DNA from: Chelonoidis abingdonii
Lineage: Eukaryota > Chordata > Testudines > Testudinidae
NCBI RefSeq assembly: GCF_003597395.2
Contig: NC_133770.1
Location: forward strand, 96,785,211-96,849,210
Direction of reading: 5' to 3'
Length of the DNA stretch: 64,000 nt
The position numbers and the translations under genes are program-made. Positions 22,667 to 33,872 of this stretch are shown piece after piece. Positions within the stretch are counted from its first letter, which is position 1. Every line of letters begins with the position of its first letter. The notes below the pieces were generated by a model. That model was not told the DNA's origin. It saw nothing but the letters and a program-made list of their open reading frames with translations, and did not search any database.

Positions 22667-25369
22667 TTGTTTAAGCAGGATCCAATGGTAGCTCTCCTGC
22701 CTGCAGATGTGGTGTAAGTTTTTAGAAGAGTCAACCTATCTATGTGTTTTTTGTTGTTTTTTTCCTCCAGCCAATAAGCCCCAGCCTGTCCCAGACCAAT
22801 ATTTGTCAGGAGGTCAGAAGCTAAAATCCCATGAGGGGAGAGGGGGCTGAAGTCTCATCTGTTTTCACAAACAAACTGGAGGGGTAAAAATGTTTGCAAA
22901 TCAAGGATTGTGTCTTCCATTTAATGCAGCCACATCTACTAAAGCAGAAGTGAACGCAAATACAGTGAAACTTGTGTAGTTGTTTGCATAGAATCCCATG
23001 TGATTTCCATCTGTCAGGTGCTTTATTTTTGGTTTGTTTTACAGGTACAGCAGACAGGGGCATGCACAGGAATTTAAATTTGACCACTTTTGAATGGGCA
23101 CATTAGAGTGGGGGCTGGGAACTGAAGCAGGGGCCAGGGCTGAGGCTGTAGCAGTGCATGGTCGGGGCTAGGGCAGTGAAGGGTGGTCAGCCGCCAGTGC
23201 TGGAGTAGTGGCCAGGGCTGGGGCCAGAGCTAGAGCAGAAAAGCATATTTTTTTAGAAAAATACTTCAGTGGTTTTCCCCTGCTTGCCCCCACTTGTGCA
23301 TGCCTCTGGGCACAGGCATATTAGCAGAATATATAATTTGGTTATTAGCACACTTAATTGCTGCTATGGTTCCTGAATCTGTGCTCAGTTGCTCACATAG
23401 GCCAGCACTGATGTCCATGCTGGCTGTACAGGAGCCCTCTCCCTCCTATTACAAATCTGAGTCTGCCGTCTTCTCTCAGTTGTACACATAGTCACTGAGA
23501 TGCAAACCGGTCAGTGTCAGTGCAACTGTGTGCTATTGCTGCCCTCTACTGAGATATAACACATACTCATGTACATTAATAACTGACCTTATCCTGTCTT
23601 TCAAAAAAGGCCATTTATACACTTAATTACTGGTATGTAATTTTGCTTCAAACGTGTAGGTAAAATGTTGCCACAAGGTTTCATTTTAAAGATATAATAT
23701 AAGCACATGCCTATGAGATATTAAATAGCGTATGTGATGGAGTGTGAACCATACACTGGCAAAGAAAGAGTTAAGCTGAGCCATTACCAGACAGCAATTA
23801 GTGCATCCAGTTGCATCTGGAGGGTGGGCCAGGCCTAATTTAGAATTATGCTCAGCTGGGTAGGACTGGGTGGGTGAATTAAGGATGAATGCTGGCTGGG
23901 AGGAATAGGCTGTCTGCAGGGGCTTGCTACATGGTTCTTGTATTGAAACCCAGAGTAGAGAGCAGGTCTGCCTGCTTTCCCATGTTCCCCTACTGGCTGC
24001 CAAAGATGGTGGCATAAAAGCCCCCTGAGATAAGGGGTGTAAAGGTTACTGAGCCCCAAGATGGGTTGAAGATCTGTCATAAAGTCATTGGACTGTTATT
24101 TTGTGTGACTCTCTGTAACCCTGGAAGGGGTGGGAGTGAAGGTGACTTGATGGGGGGCTGAGGAACAGGGAGCAGACCACAGCAGGGTTGGAGTGGCTGT
24201 TGGCAGGGGGACCAGAGGAGAAGACTTTGCCAGCCACATGGGGGCATTTTGATGGTGAGTTACTCTTTAACAGCATATTCAATTATTAATAATGGGGGAT
24301 TTCAGCTATCCCCCTAATGACTGGATAAGATGCAGAGATAAAGTTTCTTGACACCTTAAATGATTGCTTCTTGGAGCAGCTAGTCCTGGAACACAGAAGA
24401 GGAGAGGCAATTCTTGATTTAGTCCTCAGCGGAGCAGAGGATATTGTTAAAATGTGAATATACCTAAATTGCTTGGTAATAGTGACCATAACAAAATGAA
24501 ATTCAACATCTCTGTGCAGGGGGGGGAAACACCAAAGCAGCCCACCAAGGTAGCATTTAATTTCAGGAAGGGGTACTATACAATAATGAGGAAGTTTAGT
24601 TAAACAGAAATTTAAAAGATACAGAATAATCAGACATAGATGAACATGATTTATTGGGGGAAGAGTCACAGATTTTGTAAAGGGAAATCATGCCTTGCCA
24701 ATCTACTAGATTTCTTTGAAGGTGGGGAAGTAACAAACATGTGGACAAGGGTGGTCCAGTGGATATTGTGTATTTAGATTTTCAGAAAGCCTTTGACAAG
24801 GTCCTTCACCAAAGTTTCTGAAGCAAAGTAAGCTGTCATGGGATAAGAGGGAAGGTCCTCTCATGGATCGGCAATTGGTTAAAAGATAGGAAAGCAAGAG
24901 TAGGAATTATTGGTCAGTTTTCAGAATAGAGAGAGGTAAATAGTGGTGTCTTTCAGGGTTCTGTACTGGGACCAGCCCTATTCAACGTATTCATAAATGA
25001 TCTGGAAAAAGAGGTAAACAGTGACATGGCAAAATTTGCAGGCGATGCAAAAGTATTCAAGATAATAAAATGCAAAGCAGGCTGCGAAGAGTTACTAAGG
25101 GATCTCACAAAACTGGATGGCTGAACAACAAAATGAGAAGAAATTCAATGTTGATAAATGCAAAGTAATGCACATTGGAAAACACAATCCTAGCTATACA
25201 TGTAAAATGGTGGGCTCTAAATTAGCTGTTATCAGTCAAGAAAGATCTTGGAGTCAGTGTGGAGAGTTCTCTGAAAACATCCATTCAGTGTGTGGTGGCA
25301 GTGAAAAAAGCTAGCAAATGTTGGGAATCATTAAGAAATGGATAGATAAGACAGAAAATATCATGTTAC

Positions 25370-26550
25370 TGTGACAGTGTACCCCATGGGGTGGGAGTGT
25401 TTATAAATGTATGTATGATAACTGAAATAGAGTTTTGCTACATATGCCATGTAACTTTTCTATGTAAAGGTTATGATCTACTGGTTATGTTCATCCTAGT
25501 TGTATGCAGGCACCATTTGTGTGTTCAAAGTGATGAACATTGGCTGTATAATTGCTTGATTTTCCTAAGTAGCCTTAGTAGAACGTTTTGGTCACTTATT
25601 GGGAAGAATGTGCTCCATCAAGAAGCATTAACAGACAAAGAAGCTTGGAAGAACTCCAAGTCCACATAAGAATTCTACCTGAGGACATTCAAGGTAGCAT
25701 GTGGGTAATGACTGCTGCCTGCAAGTCCTGAGTCATGCATGGGCATGTGACTTGCCCATGTGATTCCAAATCTCCATTTTGTGACTGGATTCTACACAGG
25801 GTGAGGAGGGGGGTCTCCACTCACAAGAGACAGTCTATTTAAACCCCTGGGAGATCCCTCCATTTTGTCTTCAGCTCGCTAAAGAAGGAGCCTCTCCACC
25901 ACCACAGCATACTTAAAGGAAACTGGAACAAAGGACAGTAACTACAGGGGGTGTGAGTGATTGCTGGCCCCAGGCTAAAAGGAGATTAGCCTGTAAAAGG
26001 GAGCATTCTGGAACTGGTGAGGATCCTATCTGTATTTAGTTTAATTAGACAAAGATTTGCACATTTTTTTTTATTTTGCTTGGTAGCTTACTTAGTTCTG
26101 TCTGTTACTACTTGGAACCACTTAAATCCTACTTTTTGTATTTAATAAAATCACCTTTTACTTATTAATTAATTCAGTATATATTAATACCTGGGGGAGC
26201 AAACAACTGTGTATATCTCTCTATCAGTGTTACGGAGGGCAAACAATTTATGAGTTTACCATGCATAAGCTTTATGCAGGGTAAAATGATTTATTTGGAT
26301 TTAGACCCCATTGGGAGTTGGGCATCTGGGTGCTAAAGAAAAGCACACTTCTGTGAGCTGTTTTCAGGTAAAACTGCAGCTTTGGGGCAGGTAATTCAGA
26401 CTCTGGGTCTTTGTTGAAGTAGACAAGTGTGTCTAAGTCAGCAAGACAGGGTGCTGAAGTGCTGAGCTGGCAGGGAAAACAGGAATCGAAGTAGTCTTGG
26501 CACATGGATTGGCAGCTCCCAGGGGGGTTTCTGTGATCCAACCCATCACA
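25370..26550 (+). mobile_element. Solo LTR inside CR1 copy B
   Basis: The ends are TGTGACAG and CCATCACA, with near-identical 5-bp flanks GTTAC (25365-25369) and GTTAG (26551-26555). The corresponding place in copy A (about 20635) is uninterrupted. A polyadenylation signal (aataaaatcacct) at about 26145 indicates plus orientation. Length is about 1.18 kb. No retroviral genes are present. Confidence 0.75.
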
Positions 26551-26905
26551 GTTAGCTCCATATAAATCCATTGTACACCTACATCTTGAATACTGTTTAC
26601 AGATATGGTCACCCTATCTCAAATATATATATTGGAAAAGGTACAGAAAAGGGCAACAAAAATGATTAGTGGTATAGAGTGGCTTCCATATGAGGAGCAA
26701 TTAATGAGACAGGACTTCTCAGCTTGGAAAAGAGACAACTAAGGTGGGATATGGTAGAGGTGTAAAGATCATGACTGGTATATAGAAAGTAAATAAGGAA
26801 GTGTTATTTACTCCTCCTCTTAACACAGGAAGAGGTCACCAAATGAAATTAATATGCAGAAGGTTTAAAATAAACAAAAGGAAGAATTTCATCACACAAT
26901 GTACA

Positions 26906-27282
26906 GTCTACCTATGCTTAGCAAGGAATTCACTTGTCCTCACAACAAATCAGCCAGAGACCTCTTCTGAGTGCAATCACCAATGCTTTTTATTTACAGT
27001 GTCAGCTCCCATCATCTTCTATTTCCAGACTGCTGCAAACTAGCAACCTGGGGGGACAGCTAGCTTCTCCAGCCAGCAGGGATGCACAGCCTTTAGTCCC
27101 TTTCTTTCCTCCCCCCTCCTTCTCCACCAGCCTTATATAGCCCCCTGGCTAATGAAGCCTGCAGGTGTTTCCCTTCTAGCAATTAGGCGTGGCATACTCA
27201 GTCAGCCCCAATTAATGCTTCTTAATTGGAGCTGGGCTAACAGAAGGCTGGCTCAGGATCTCCTGGCCAGCATCCTGTTACA
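26906..27282 (-). mobile_element. LTR (minus orientation) in CR1 copy B
   Basis: On the minus strand it starts TGTAACAGG, has a TATATAAGG promoter box near 27135 and AATAAA near 26990. The flanking CR1 sequence (acct, then ggtggaactcc) shows the insertion point. The target duplication is not clean. Confidence 0.65.
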
Positions 27283-27907
27283 TGGTGGAACTCCTTGCCA
27301 GAGGATGTTGTGAAGGCCAAGACTGTAACAGGATTTAAAAAAGAACAAGATAAATTCATGGAGGATAAGCCCATCAATGGCTATTAGACAGGATGGGCAG
27401 GGATCCAAACCATGCTCTGAAGTGTCCCTAGTCTCCTAGATGCTGGGAACGGGCAACAGGGAATGGATCACTTTGATTCGCTGGGCTAGATGGACCCTTG
27501 TTCTGACCCATTGTGGCCATTCTTATAACCCATACAGATGAAGTACTGACTGCTGGCTTCACCTAATATTATGGGTGAAACTTTTTTTGAAAGCCAAGGG
27601 ACAGTTAACAATCAATGAGAGTTGTGTGTTTAATGGATTGGTTCCCTAGTTCCCCTTTGTGCTGTAAGTGACCCCCTTTTCTGCTGGAATTGACCTGGTC
27701 TTTAGTGATTTATGTAGAAAATACACACTAAATCAGCTGGTGGTGTTCAAATGTAGTTGCAGAAGCCAATAAAGAGTTTCTGCAGCTGGCTCTAGGCTGA
27801 GAGGAATTTTTAGAGAGGTGACAGTGGCCTCATATACTCAAGAGGCTATGGCTCAGAATGCAGAGTGGGTTTTTTGTATGGGCTGTCTATGGTTTTCTAA
27901 TGCTGTG

Positions 27908-28344
27908 TGATCCCCAATAGGCATAATAGTAAGTAGCAATGTCACTGGAGGGTATTTTTGTTTATGGTCAGGGTACAGGTAGACTAAACAGATTTTCAGT
28001 ATTAAACTTTCCTTTATCTGAGTCTCTGCCAAAGACAGATTGCATTGAGATGAACAGAATCCGCTCTGGAGTTGTACTGGGTCTCTGTATATACCAGTTA
28101 TGTAAGCCTTGTCAAAATCCCCAGATACAGAAGTACGGCAGTCAATTCATGTGGTGTTACTTTTTTCTCTGGTGATGGACGGTTGAGGTTGGGTGAGACG
28201 CCGTCTGTGGGGGAAAAAAATGAAAAAAATCAACACAAAAATGAAATAATGTGAAGGCTCTGCAGCTGCTGCTGTCATGGGCCTACATATGTGGAGAACA
28301 GTGTGAGCAACACACAGGAGCAAACTGTAGCCAGAACAAAACAT
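27908..28344 (-). pseudogene. TCR gamma V pseudogene V4, subgroup B
   Basis: The V exon relic is 27908-28204 and the leader relic starts at the ATG at 28344. Compared with its duplicate V8, the second conserved Cys codon is TAT (Tyr), FR1 has lost about 11 bp, and small indels break the frame around the HWY motif, in FR3 and before the heptamer. The leader lost about 15 bp, and its donor reads GTGTGT instead of GTAAGC. The acceptor (CACAG) is kept. The recombination signal is CACAGCA, 23-bp spacer, ACAAAAAAC (27869-27907). It cannot encode a V domain. Confidence 0.88.
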
Positions 28345-28433
28345 TGCTGCTCTTGTTAGCCTCCAGCCAAGGAATGTAATTGATGATCTTGAATGGAGCG
28401 AGAGACCTGTAGGTGAGAGACATGTAGATAGGG

Positions 28434-28445
28434 AGAGGAAATGAC
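28434..28445 (-). promoter_or_regulatory. Conserved upstream box of V4 relic
   Basis: AGAGGAAATGAC followed by TCATTT, 90 bp upstream of the leader ATG. It includes a full TGACTCA (AP-1-like) word. It is retained although the gene is dead. Confidence 0.45.
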
Positions 28446-29388
28446 TCATTTAGGTAACTCCCAGTTAAGTGGTACTGGCTGTAAAAGATTTATTTCAAGG
28501 TGATGTAGAGTTACTGCTGCTCGGTATGACAACTTTGAACCCTAGCACTGGCATGAAACATATTCCTCAGGTGTGTTTCATGATCCTTTAATGAATAATG
28601 AAGGATAGCTGTTGATGATTATTTTTGTTGTTTATTACATCCTAAGGAGCTATGCAAGATCTGGGCTCTGGGGTGAAAACAAAGTGCAAAGTTCTGCCTT
28701 GGACTGCTGACAGTCTTAAAAAAGGAGCGACCTTCCAAGCTTGCGGGAAAAGGGAAAGTAAAAAAAAATAACTTTTTCCTCCCATGTCCTTGTTTATGCA
28801 CAAATATACTGGTTTTTGTTTTTTCCTCACTCATCCCCAAAGCTCAGTCATTGTGTGTTAGCAGATTTCTTGTATGCCCTGTGGACTAGAAATCTTACAG
28901 AGGAGAAGGTAGGAATGTTCCATATGAGACCAGTCAGGGGCTAGTCTATGTGTATGTGATGGTGTGGAAGAAAACATGATTTCATTTGTTGGAGAACTGG
29001 CTAGGCAGGTAGTGGACGACAGTGGGCAGTTTGAAAAAAGAGTGGGGAGAAGGAAATGCTGTTGATGGTGCAATTAGAATTGTCTTGAAGTCATTCACTC
29101 ATTGCTTTCCTTGGGAAGCTGCTGAGCCACTACAGAGAGAGGAGGAGTGCCCTCAAATCCCGCCGATGCCAGTGGAAGTTGATGGCATTCACAATCTTTC
29201 CAGAGACACTGAGCATCTGGCAGAATTGAGCTGTAGTGCATCTTTCAGCCTTAAATTCTTCAGTGTTTCTCCCTACTTAATTGTGATAGCTTGGCCGTTT
29301 TACATCTCACTACTCATAACAGAGCTAACACATCCGTGTGCTAACATCCTCTACTGAAATACGATGGCTGCTCATGTACGCTTAGCCC

Positions 29389-29650
29389 TGGTCTACAGTA
29401 CAAACTTATGTCAGTATCACTACATTACTCAGGTGTAGAAAATCCACAATCCTGAGCAACAGTTATACTGACCTAACTCCCAGTATAGACAGCACTAAGC
29501 TGATGTGGGGGAGCTTCTCCCATTGACATAGTTACCATCTCTTGGGAAGGTGGAGTATCTAAACTGTCAGAAGCAGCTTTCTTGTTAACATAGATAGTGT
29601 CTTCACTAAGCGCTACAGCAGCGCTGTAACTGTAAACAAGTCCTTAGTTT
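29389..29650. mobile_element. DNA-transposon MITE fragment (CCTGGTCTACA family)
   Basis: It starts 'agccctggtctacagtacaa' and contains 'actgacctaactcccagtat'. A related, differently truncated copy lies at 30735-30975, ending 'gcttctagtgtagcctagcc'. The ends resemble Harbinger-type termini. No clean target duplication was found. Confidence 0.55.
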
Positions 29651-30109
29651 CACCCCAACTCTTGATTTACAAGCAACTTCATTAATTTTTCATTATTAGT
29701 TTTTGTTGACTTGCACTGGGGACTAATCCAATGCAGAGAACTTATCTACTTTGAACTGAAGAAGAACTCTGTTTAACGCTGCTTTACTGATCAGAAAGCC
29801 ACCAAGAAGATGATGATCTGTATTTTTCAAGAGCCTTTTTTATAAAGAGACAATTTATTTCTCTGTTAAACACAGAATAAAGCAGCATAATCCCACACAA
29901 AGGAATTTATTAATCTGTATAGAGCCTATGCCACATAGTTGAGCAAATCTAGAACCATCCACTAGAGAGCCTTATGAACTTTTATAGAGAGAAAATGCAA
30001 ATCTACATTGCTTTGAAATAGCTCATCATCACTGGACATTTCTCACCCTCAGATCTGCCTATCAGTCACTTCCTTTGTTCAACTGACTCCTCCCGTCTTC
30101 TGAGATCAT

Positions 30110-30690
30110 ATTCCTATATGCCACAGCTCTAACAACCTCATCAGCCCATATAGTCTCACTTCCCTGTGACAGAATTATTAATTTCCACCTGGGCAATACG
30201 GCCCTCTCCAACCTCTGAAGATTCCACTTTCCATGGTCTCCAAACCCCTCACTGGTTCTCTGCATTGTTCGTTCTTGGTGTTTATGGATGGACTGAAACT
30301 GTGTGCACTTTGACCTGTTAACCCTTTCATCGGTGCTGTTAGAACTGCCTGGGAACTTTGTTTCACCGGAATTTCTCATGCTGAGAATCCAAACATACAG
30401 TATTTCCTTCTGGAATGACTTCAGCTTTGTAGAATTTGCATTCATTTGATCTGCATCCCCTTTAATCACACAAAACCTTCCATATTGTGCGTGTGTGTGT
30501 GTGTTTCTCACTCATCCTTCCCTTTCAGTGATTTAAAATGTTGGCTTCTTGACGAACAGAGGAGGGACTGGCTTATTTTAAATACTGCTGACCAGCTGGT
30601 GCACAGATCCATGGTGTGTTTGCATGGGATCTGGATATAGGTAATTATTCAAGAGCTGTACACTTCAGAAGACAGATTCCAAATACCGAG
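30110..30690. repeat. Duplicated flank, copy 2 (partner 11085-13290)
   Basis: The uninterrupted version of the sequence split by two transposons in copy 1. A (GT)n run of about 13 bases at 30491 sits where the hAT MITE is found in copy 1. Confidence 0.8.
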
Positions 30691-30734
30691 GGCAGGTAGT
30701 CAATGCCACTTAAGTCAATCTAATGTTCATCACT

Positions 30735-30975
30735 CAGGGTCTAAAAAAGCCACCCCCCTGAGCGACGCAAGTTACAGCGACCTAAACACTGTCCAAACCA
30801 GTGCTGTGTCTACCACCAACATTGCTTTCGCCTCTCGCAGAGGTGGAGTAATTATGCCAATGAGAGAGCTCTCTCCCATTGGCATAGACTAGGATCTTCA
30901 CCAGATACACTTTAGCAGTGCAGGTGCATCAGAGCATCTGCGCTGATGTAGTGCTTCTAGTGTAGCCTAGCCCTC
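30735..30975. mobile_element. DNA-transposon MITE fragment, related to 29389
   Basis: It contains 'ccctgagcgacgcaagttac' and 'gagagctctctcccattggc' and ends 'cttctagtgtag', the usual right end of this MITE. The left end is truncated. Confidence 0.6.
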
Positions 30976-31721
30976 AGAGAGTTTAGCCTCAGTCTGAGGC
31001 TTTTATAAACAAATATGCCGTTCCACCAGCCAACACTCATTTGCACAAACAGTTATACATATACAAAATTTTGCTGCCATAGGTGATTGTCTGCTCTCCA
31101 GAGATCGTAGACTATCCAGGTGCTCAAAATTAAACGTGTGTAAGTGTCTGAAAAATCCCTTCTAAAATTTCTTTTGGATAACCTCAAAATAAAACCTATT
31201 TTGATTTTTCACACCAAAATGAAAAACTGAAATATTTTCATTTCAGATTGAATGAAACATTCTGTTCTCACCAAAGCATTTTTTGTTTTTGTGTTTCATT
31301 ATGTTTTATTTTGTGGAGGGTTGTACCTTTTTGATGTTCTTTTTTTTTTTTTTTAAAAAATCTGACTAAATTTCAAAATGAAATGTTTCATTTTGAAAAT
31401 GCTAAAATTTCAACTTTAAAAAAATCCTTTTTTTTTTTTTTTCAGCAACTATTTGTAAATTCAACCCAAATTTGAAAATAGTTTCGGTCAAACTGAAATT
31501 GCATTTTTTGAGGGGGAATAAATTTTTCCATCAAAACAACTTTGACCTGCTCTAAAAGGTGTTGTGGTGATTTGTAACAAAATGTAGTTCAAAACTGCAG
31601 CTCTGTGCTGTTCTTCTGGTCAGATTGCAGAAACCAGTGAGGAGTTTCTGCTGTTGGTTCCAAGTTGAGAGGAAGAATAAGGGATATGTCTGGTTTCATA
31701 CTTGGCTCAGAATGCAGAGTG

Positions 31722-31760
31722 GGTTTTTGTAGGGGTTGTCTATGGCTTTCTAGTACTGTG
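31722..31760 (-). promoter_or_regulatory. Recombination signal of V5 (23-RSS)
   Basis: The heptamer is CACAGTA (31754-31760), the spacer 23 bp and the nonamer ACAAAAACC (31722-31730). Same heptamer variant as V3. Confidence 0.9.
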
Positions 31761-32240
31761 AGATCCCAGGTGGCACAATAATAGGTTGCAGCATCCTCTC
31801 GGGTTAGTTGATGTACTCTGAGATTAGACGTGGACGTAGAATCAACTTTCTCAGCTTCAAACTTTTCTTTATCAAAGCCTGGATCCATAATAGCTGATCC
31901 TGATCGAATATACAAAATCCTCTTTGGAGCTTCCCCAGGGATCTGTCGATACCAGTGTATATAAGCACTGTTAAAATTAAAACTTTTGCCAGAAATTTTA
32001 CACCATATATATGCACTTCTATTTTCCGCTCTGGTGATAGACAATGAAGTTTGTGTCAGAGTTATTTGTGTATATCCATCTAGAAAGAAAAAAGGAGAAA
32101 TGATACTATAAACCTGAAGGTGAAGGAATTTGGAACGTGTCTTGTTGGTGAAGGCATCGGTACATGTAGAAAAGAACAGAATAGAAAAATGACTTACAAG
32201 ACCATGCTGAAGTCACAATAAGAGCCTGCAGCAGTAACAT
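31761..32240 (-). CDS. TRGV: TCR gamma V segment V5, subgroup B, apparently functional
   Basis: The leader exon is 32198-32240 (MLLLQALIVTSAWS, donor GTAAGT), the intron 118 bp and the V exon 31761-32079. The join reads YGYTQITLTQTSLSITRAE. Conserved sites are the first Cys in YIWCKIS, Trp in YIHWYRQIPG, FR2 KRILYI and second Cys in ATYYCATWDL. It is open from leader to heptamer. Differences from V3 cluster in FR1 and after the GSAIMDPGFDK segment in FR3. The upstream box at 32325 is kept. Confidence 0.9.
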
Positions 32241-32324
32241 TCTCACTGGTTGGGTTGAACTTGAAACAGAAGACTCTGAAATAGCCCCTCAGATGGAGAC
32301 ACGGGGAGAGAGGTGCAGCTGGGG

Positions 32325-32336
32325 AGAGGAAATGGG
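32325..32336 (-). promoter_or_regulatory. Conserved upstream box of V5
   Basis: AGAGGAAATGGG, 85 bp upstream of the leader ATG. The AP-1-like half seen in V4, V6 and V8 is mutated (TGGGTTG). Confidence 0.45.
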
Positions 32337-33872
32337 TTGTTTAAGCAGGATCCAGTGATAGCTCTCCTGCCTGCAGATGTGGGGGTAAGTTTTCAGAAGC
32401 ATCAAACTACGTATGTTGTCGCGTGGTCAGAAACTAAAATCCCAGGACGGGGGAGGGTGCTGAAGTCTCATCTATTTTCATAAAGAAACTGGAGGGATTA
32501 AAAATGTTTGAAAATCAAGGACTGCGTCCTCCAGATATTGCAGCCACATCTACTAAAGCAGGAGTGAACGTAAGTACAGTGAAACTTGTGTAGTTGTTTG
32601 CACAGAATCCCATGTGATTTCCATCTGTCAGGTGCTTTATTTTTGGTTTGTTTTACAGGCACAGCAAGAAGGGGCATGCACAGGAATTTAAATTTGATCT
32701 CTTTTGGATCGGCACGTTAGAGCTGGGGCTGGGTCAGGGGCCAGAGCCGGGGCCGGGGCTGGAGTAGCGAACAGTGGTTAGTCACTAGGGCTGAGGTAGC
32801 AGCCAGGGCTGGGGCTGGAGCTAGAGCAGAAAAGCATATTTTTACTAGAAGACTACTGAGGAGGGGCTGTGCCCCTTCTTTCCCCCACTTGTGCGTGCCC
32901 ATGGCACATGCATGTTAGGAGAATATGTAATTTGGTTATTAGCACAGTTCATTGCTCCTAGTGGTGCCTGTATCTGTGCTCAGTTACTTACGTGGGCCAG
33001 CACCTATGTCCATGGTGACTGTGAAGGAGCAACCTCCCTCCCATTACAAATCCGAGTCTGCCATCTTCTCTCAGTTGTACACATAGTCACTGGGATGCAA
33101 ACCTGTCATTGTCAGTTCAGTTGTGTGCTATTGCTGCCCTCTATTGAGATATAACACATACTCGTGTACATTAATAACTGACCTTATCCTGTCTTCAAAA
33201 GAAGGCCATTTATACACTTAATTACTGGTATGTAATTTTGCTTCAAACGTGTAGGTAAAATGTTGCCACAAGGTTTCATTTTAAAGATATAATATAAGCA
33301 CATACCTATGAGATATTAAATAGCATATGTGATGGAGTGTATACCACACACTGGCAAAGAAAGAGGTAAGCTGAGCCACTGCCAGACAGCAATTAGTGCA
33401 TCCAGTTGCATCTGGAGGGTGGGCCAGGCCTAATTTAGAATTATGCTCATCTGGATAGGACTGGGTAGGTGAATTAAGGATGAATGCTGGCTGGGAGGAA
33501 CAGGCTGTAGGGGCTTGATACAGGGTTCCCAGATTGAAACCTAGAGTAGAAGGCAAGCCTGCCTGCTTTCCCATGTGCCTCTACTGACTACCAAGGAAGG
33601 TGGCATAAAAGCCCCCTGAGATAAGGGGTATACGGATCACTGAACCTGAAACTGGGCTGAAGATCTATCGTAAAGTCATTGGACTGTTGTTTTGTGTGAC
33701 TCTCTGTAAACCCGGAATGAGTGGGAGTGAATGTGACCTGGCTGAGGCACCAGGAGAAGACCACAGCAGGGTTGGAGTGGCTGTTGGCAGGGGGACCAGA
33801 GGAGAAGACTTTGCCAGCCGCATGGGGGCATTCTGATGGTGAGTTACCCTTTGACAGCATATTCAATTATTA

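Larger units (their letters stand above)
21347..24291. repeat. V3 duplication block (partner 31030-33872)
   Basis: The two blocks match from 'gttatacatatacaacattt' to 'cagcatattcaattattaat', covering the V gene, both flanks and an AT-rich stretch. The block ends abruptly in CR1 sequence on both sides here, unlike in the partner. Confidence 0.88.
24292..27527 (+). mobile_element. CR1-type LINE, copy B, with two LTR insertions
   Basis: It is paralogous to copy A. RT remnants around 24750-25110 include the VPQGSVLG region, here broken by stops (e.g. 'tggtgtctttcagggttctg'). The 3' end 'gaccca' to 'ggccattcttata' at 27527 is the CR1 tail. It is interrupted by a solo LTR at 25370-26550 and by an LTR at 26906-27282. 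The second is shared with copy A, so it is older than the duplication. The first is absent from copy A. Confidence 0.85.
27525..29975. repeat. V4 duplication block (partner 44430-46800)
   Basis: Matching landmarks are 'ttggcttcacctaatatt' (27556 and 44464) at the left and 'gttgagcaaatct' plus 'accatccactagag' (29938 and 46771) at the right. V4 is the pseudogene partner of V8. Confidence 0.82.
31030..33872. repeat. V5 duplication block (partner 21347-24291)
   Basis: It matches the V3 block throughout. Its right border continues into unique sequence (ttaagacatatgcat), whereas the V3 block stops in CR1. This suggests that the V5 copy is closer to the original arrangement. Confidence 0.85.

Noticed and set aside
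30488..30504. (GT)n run as a regulatory signal
   Set aside because: Short simple repeat without other support.
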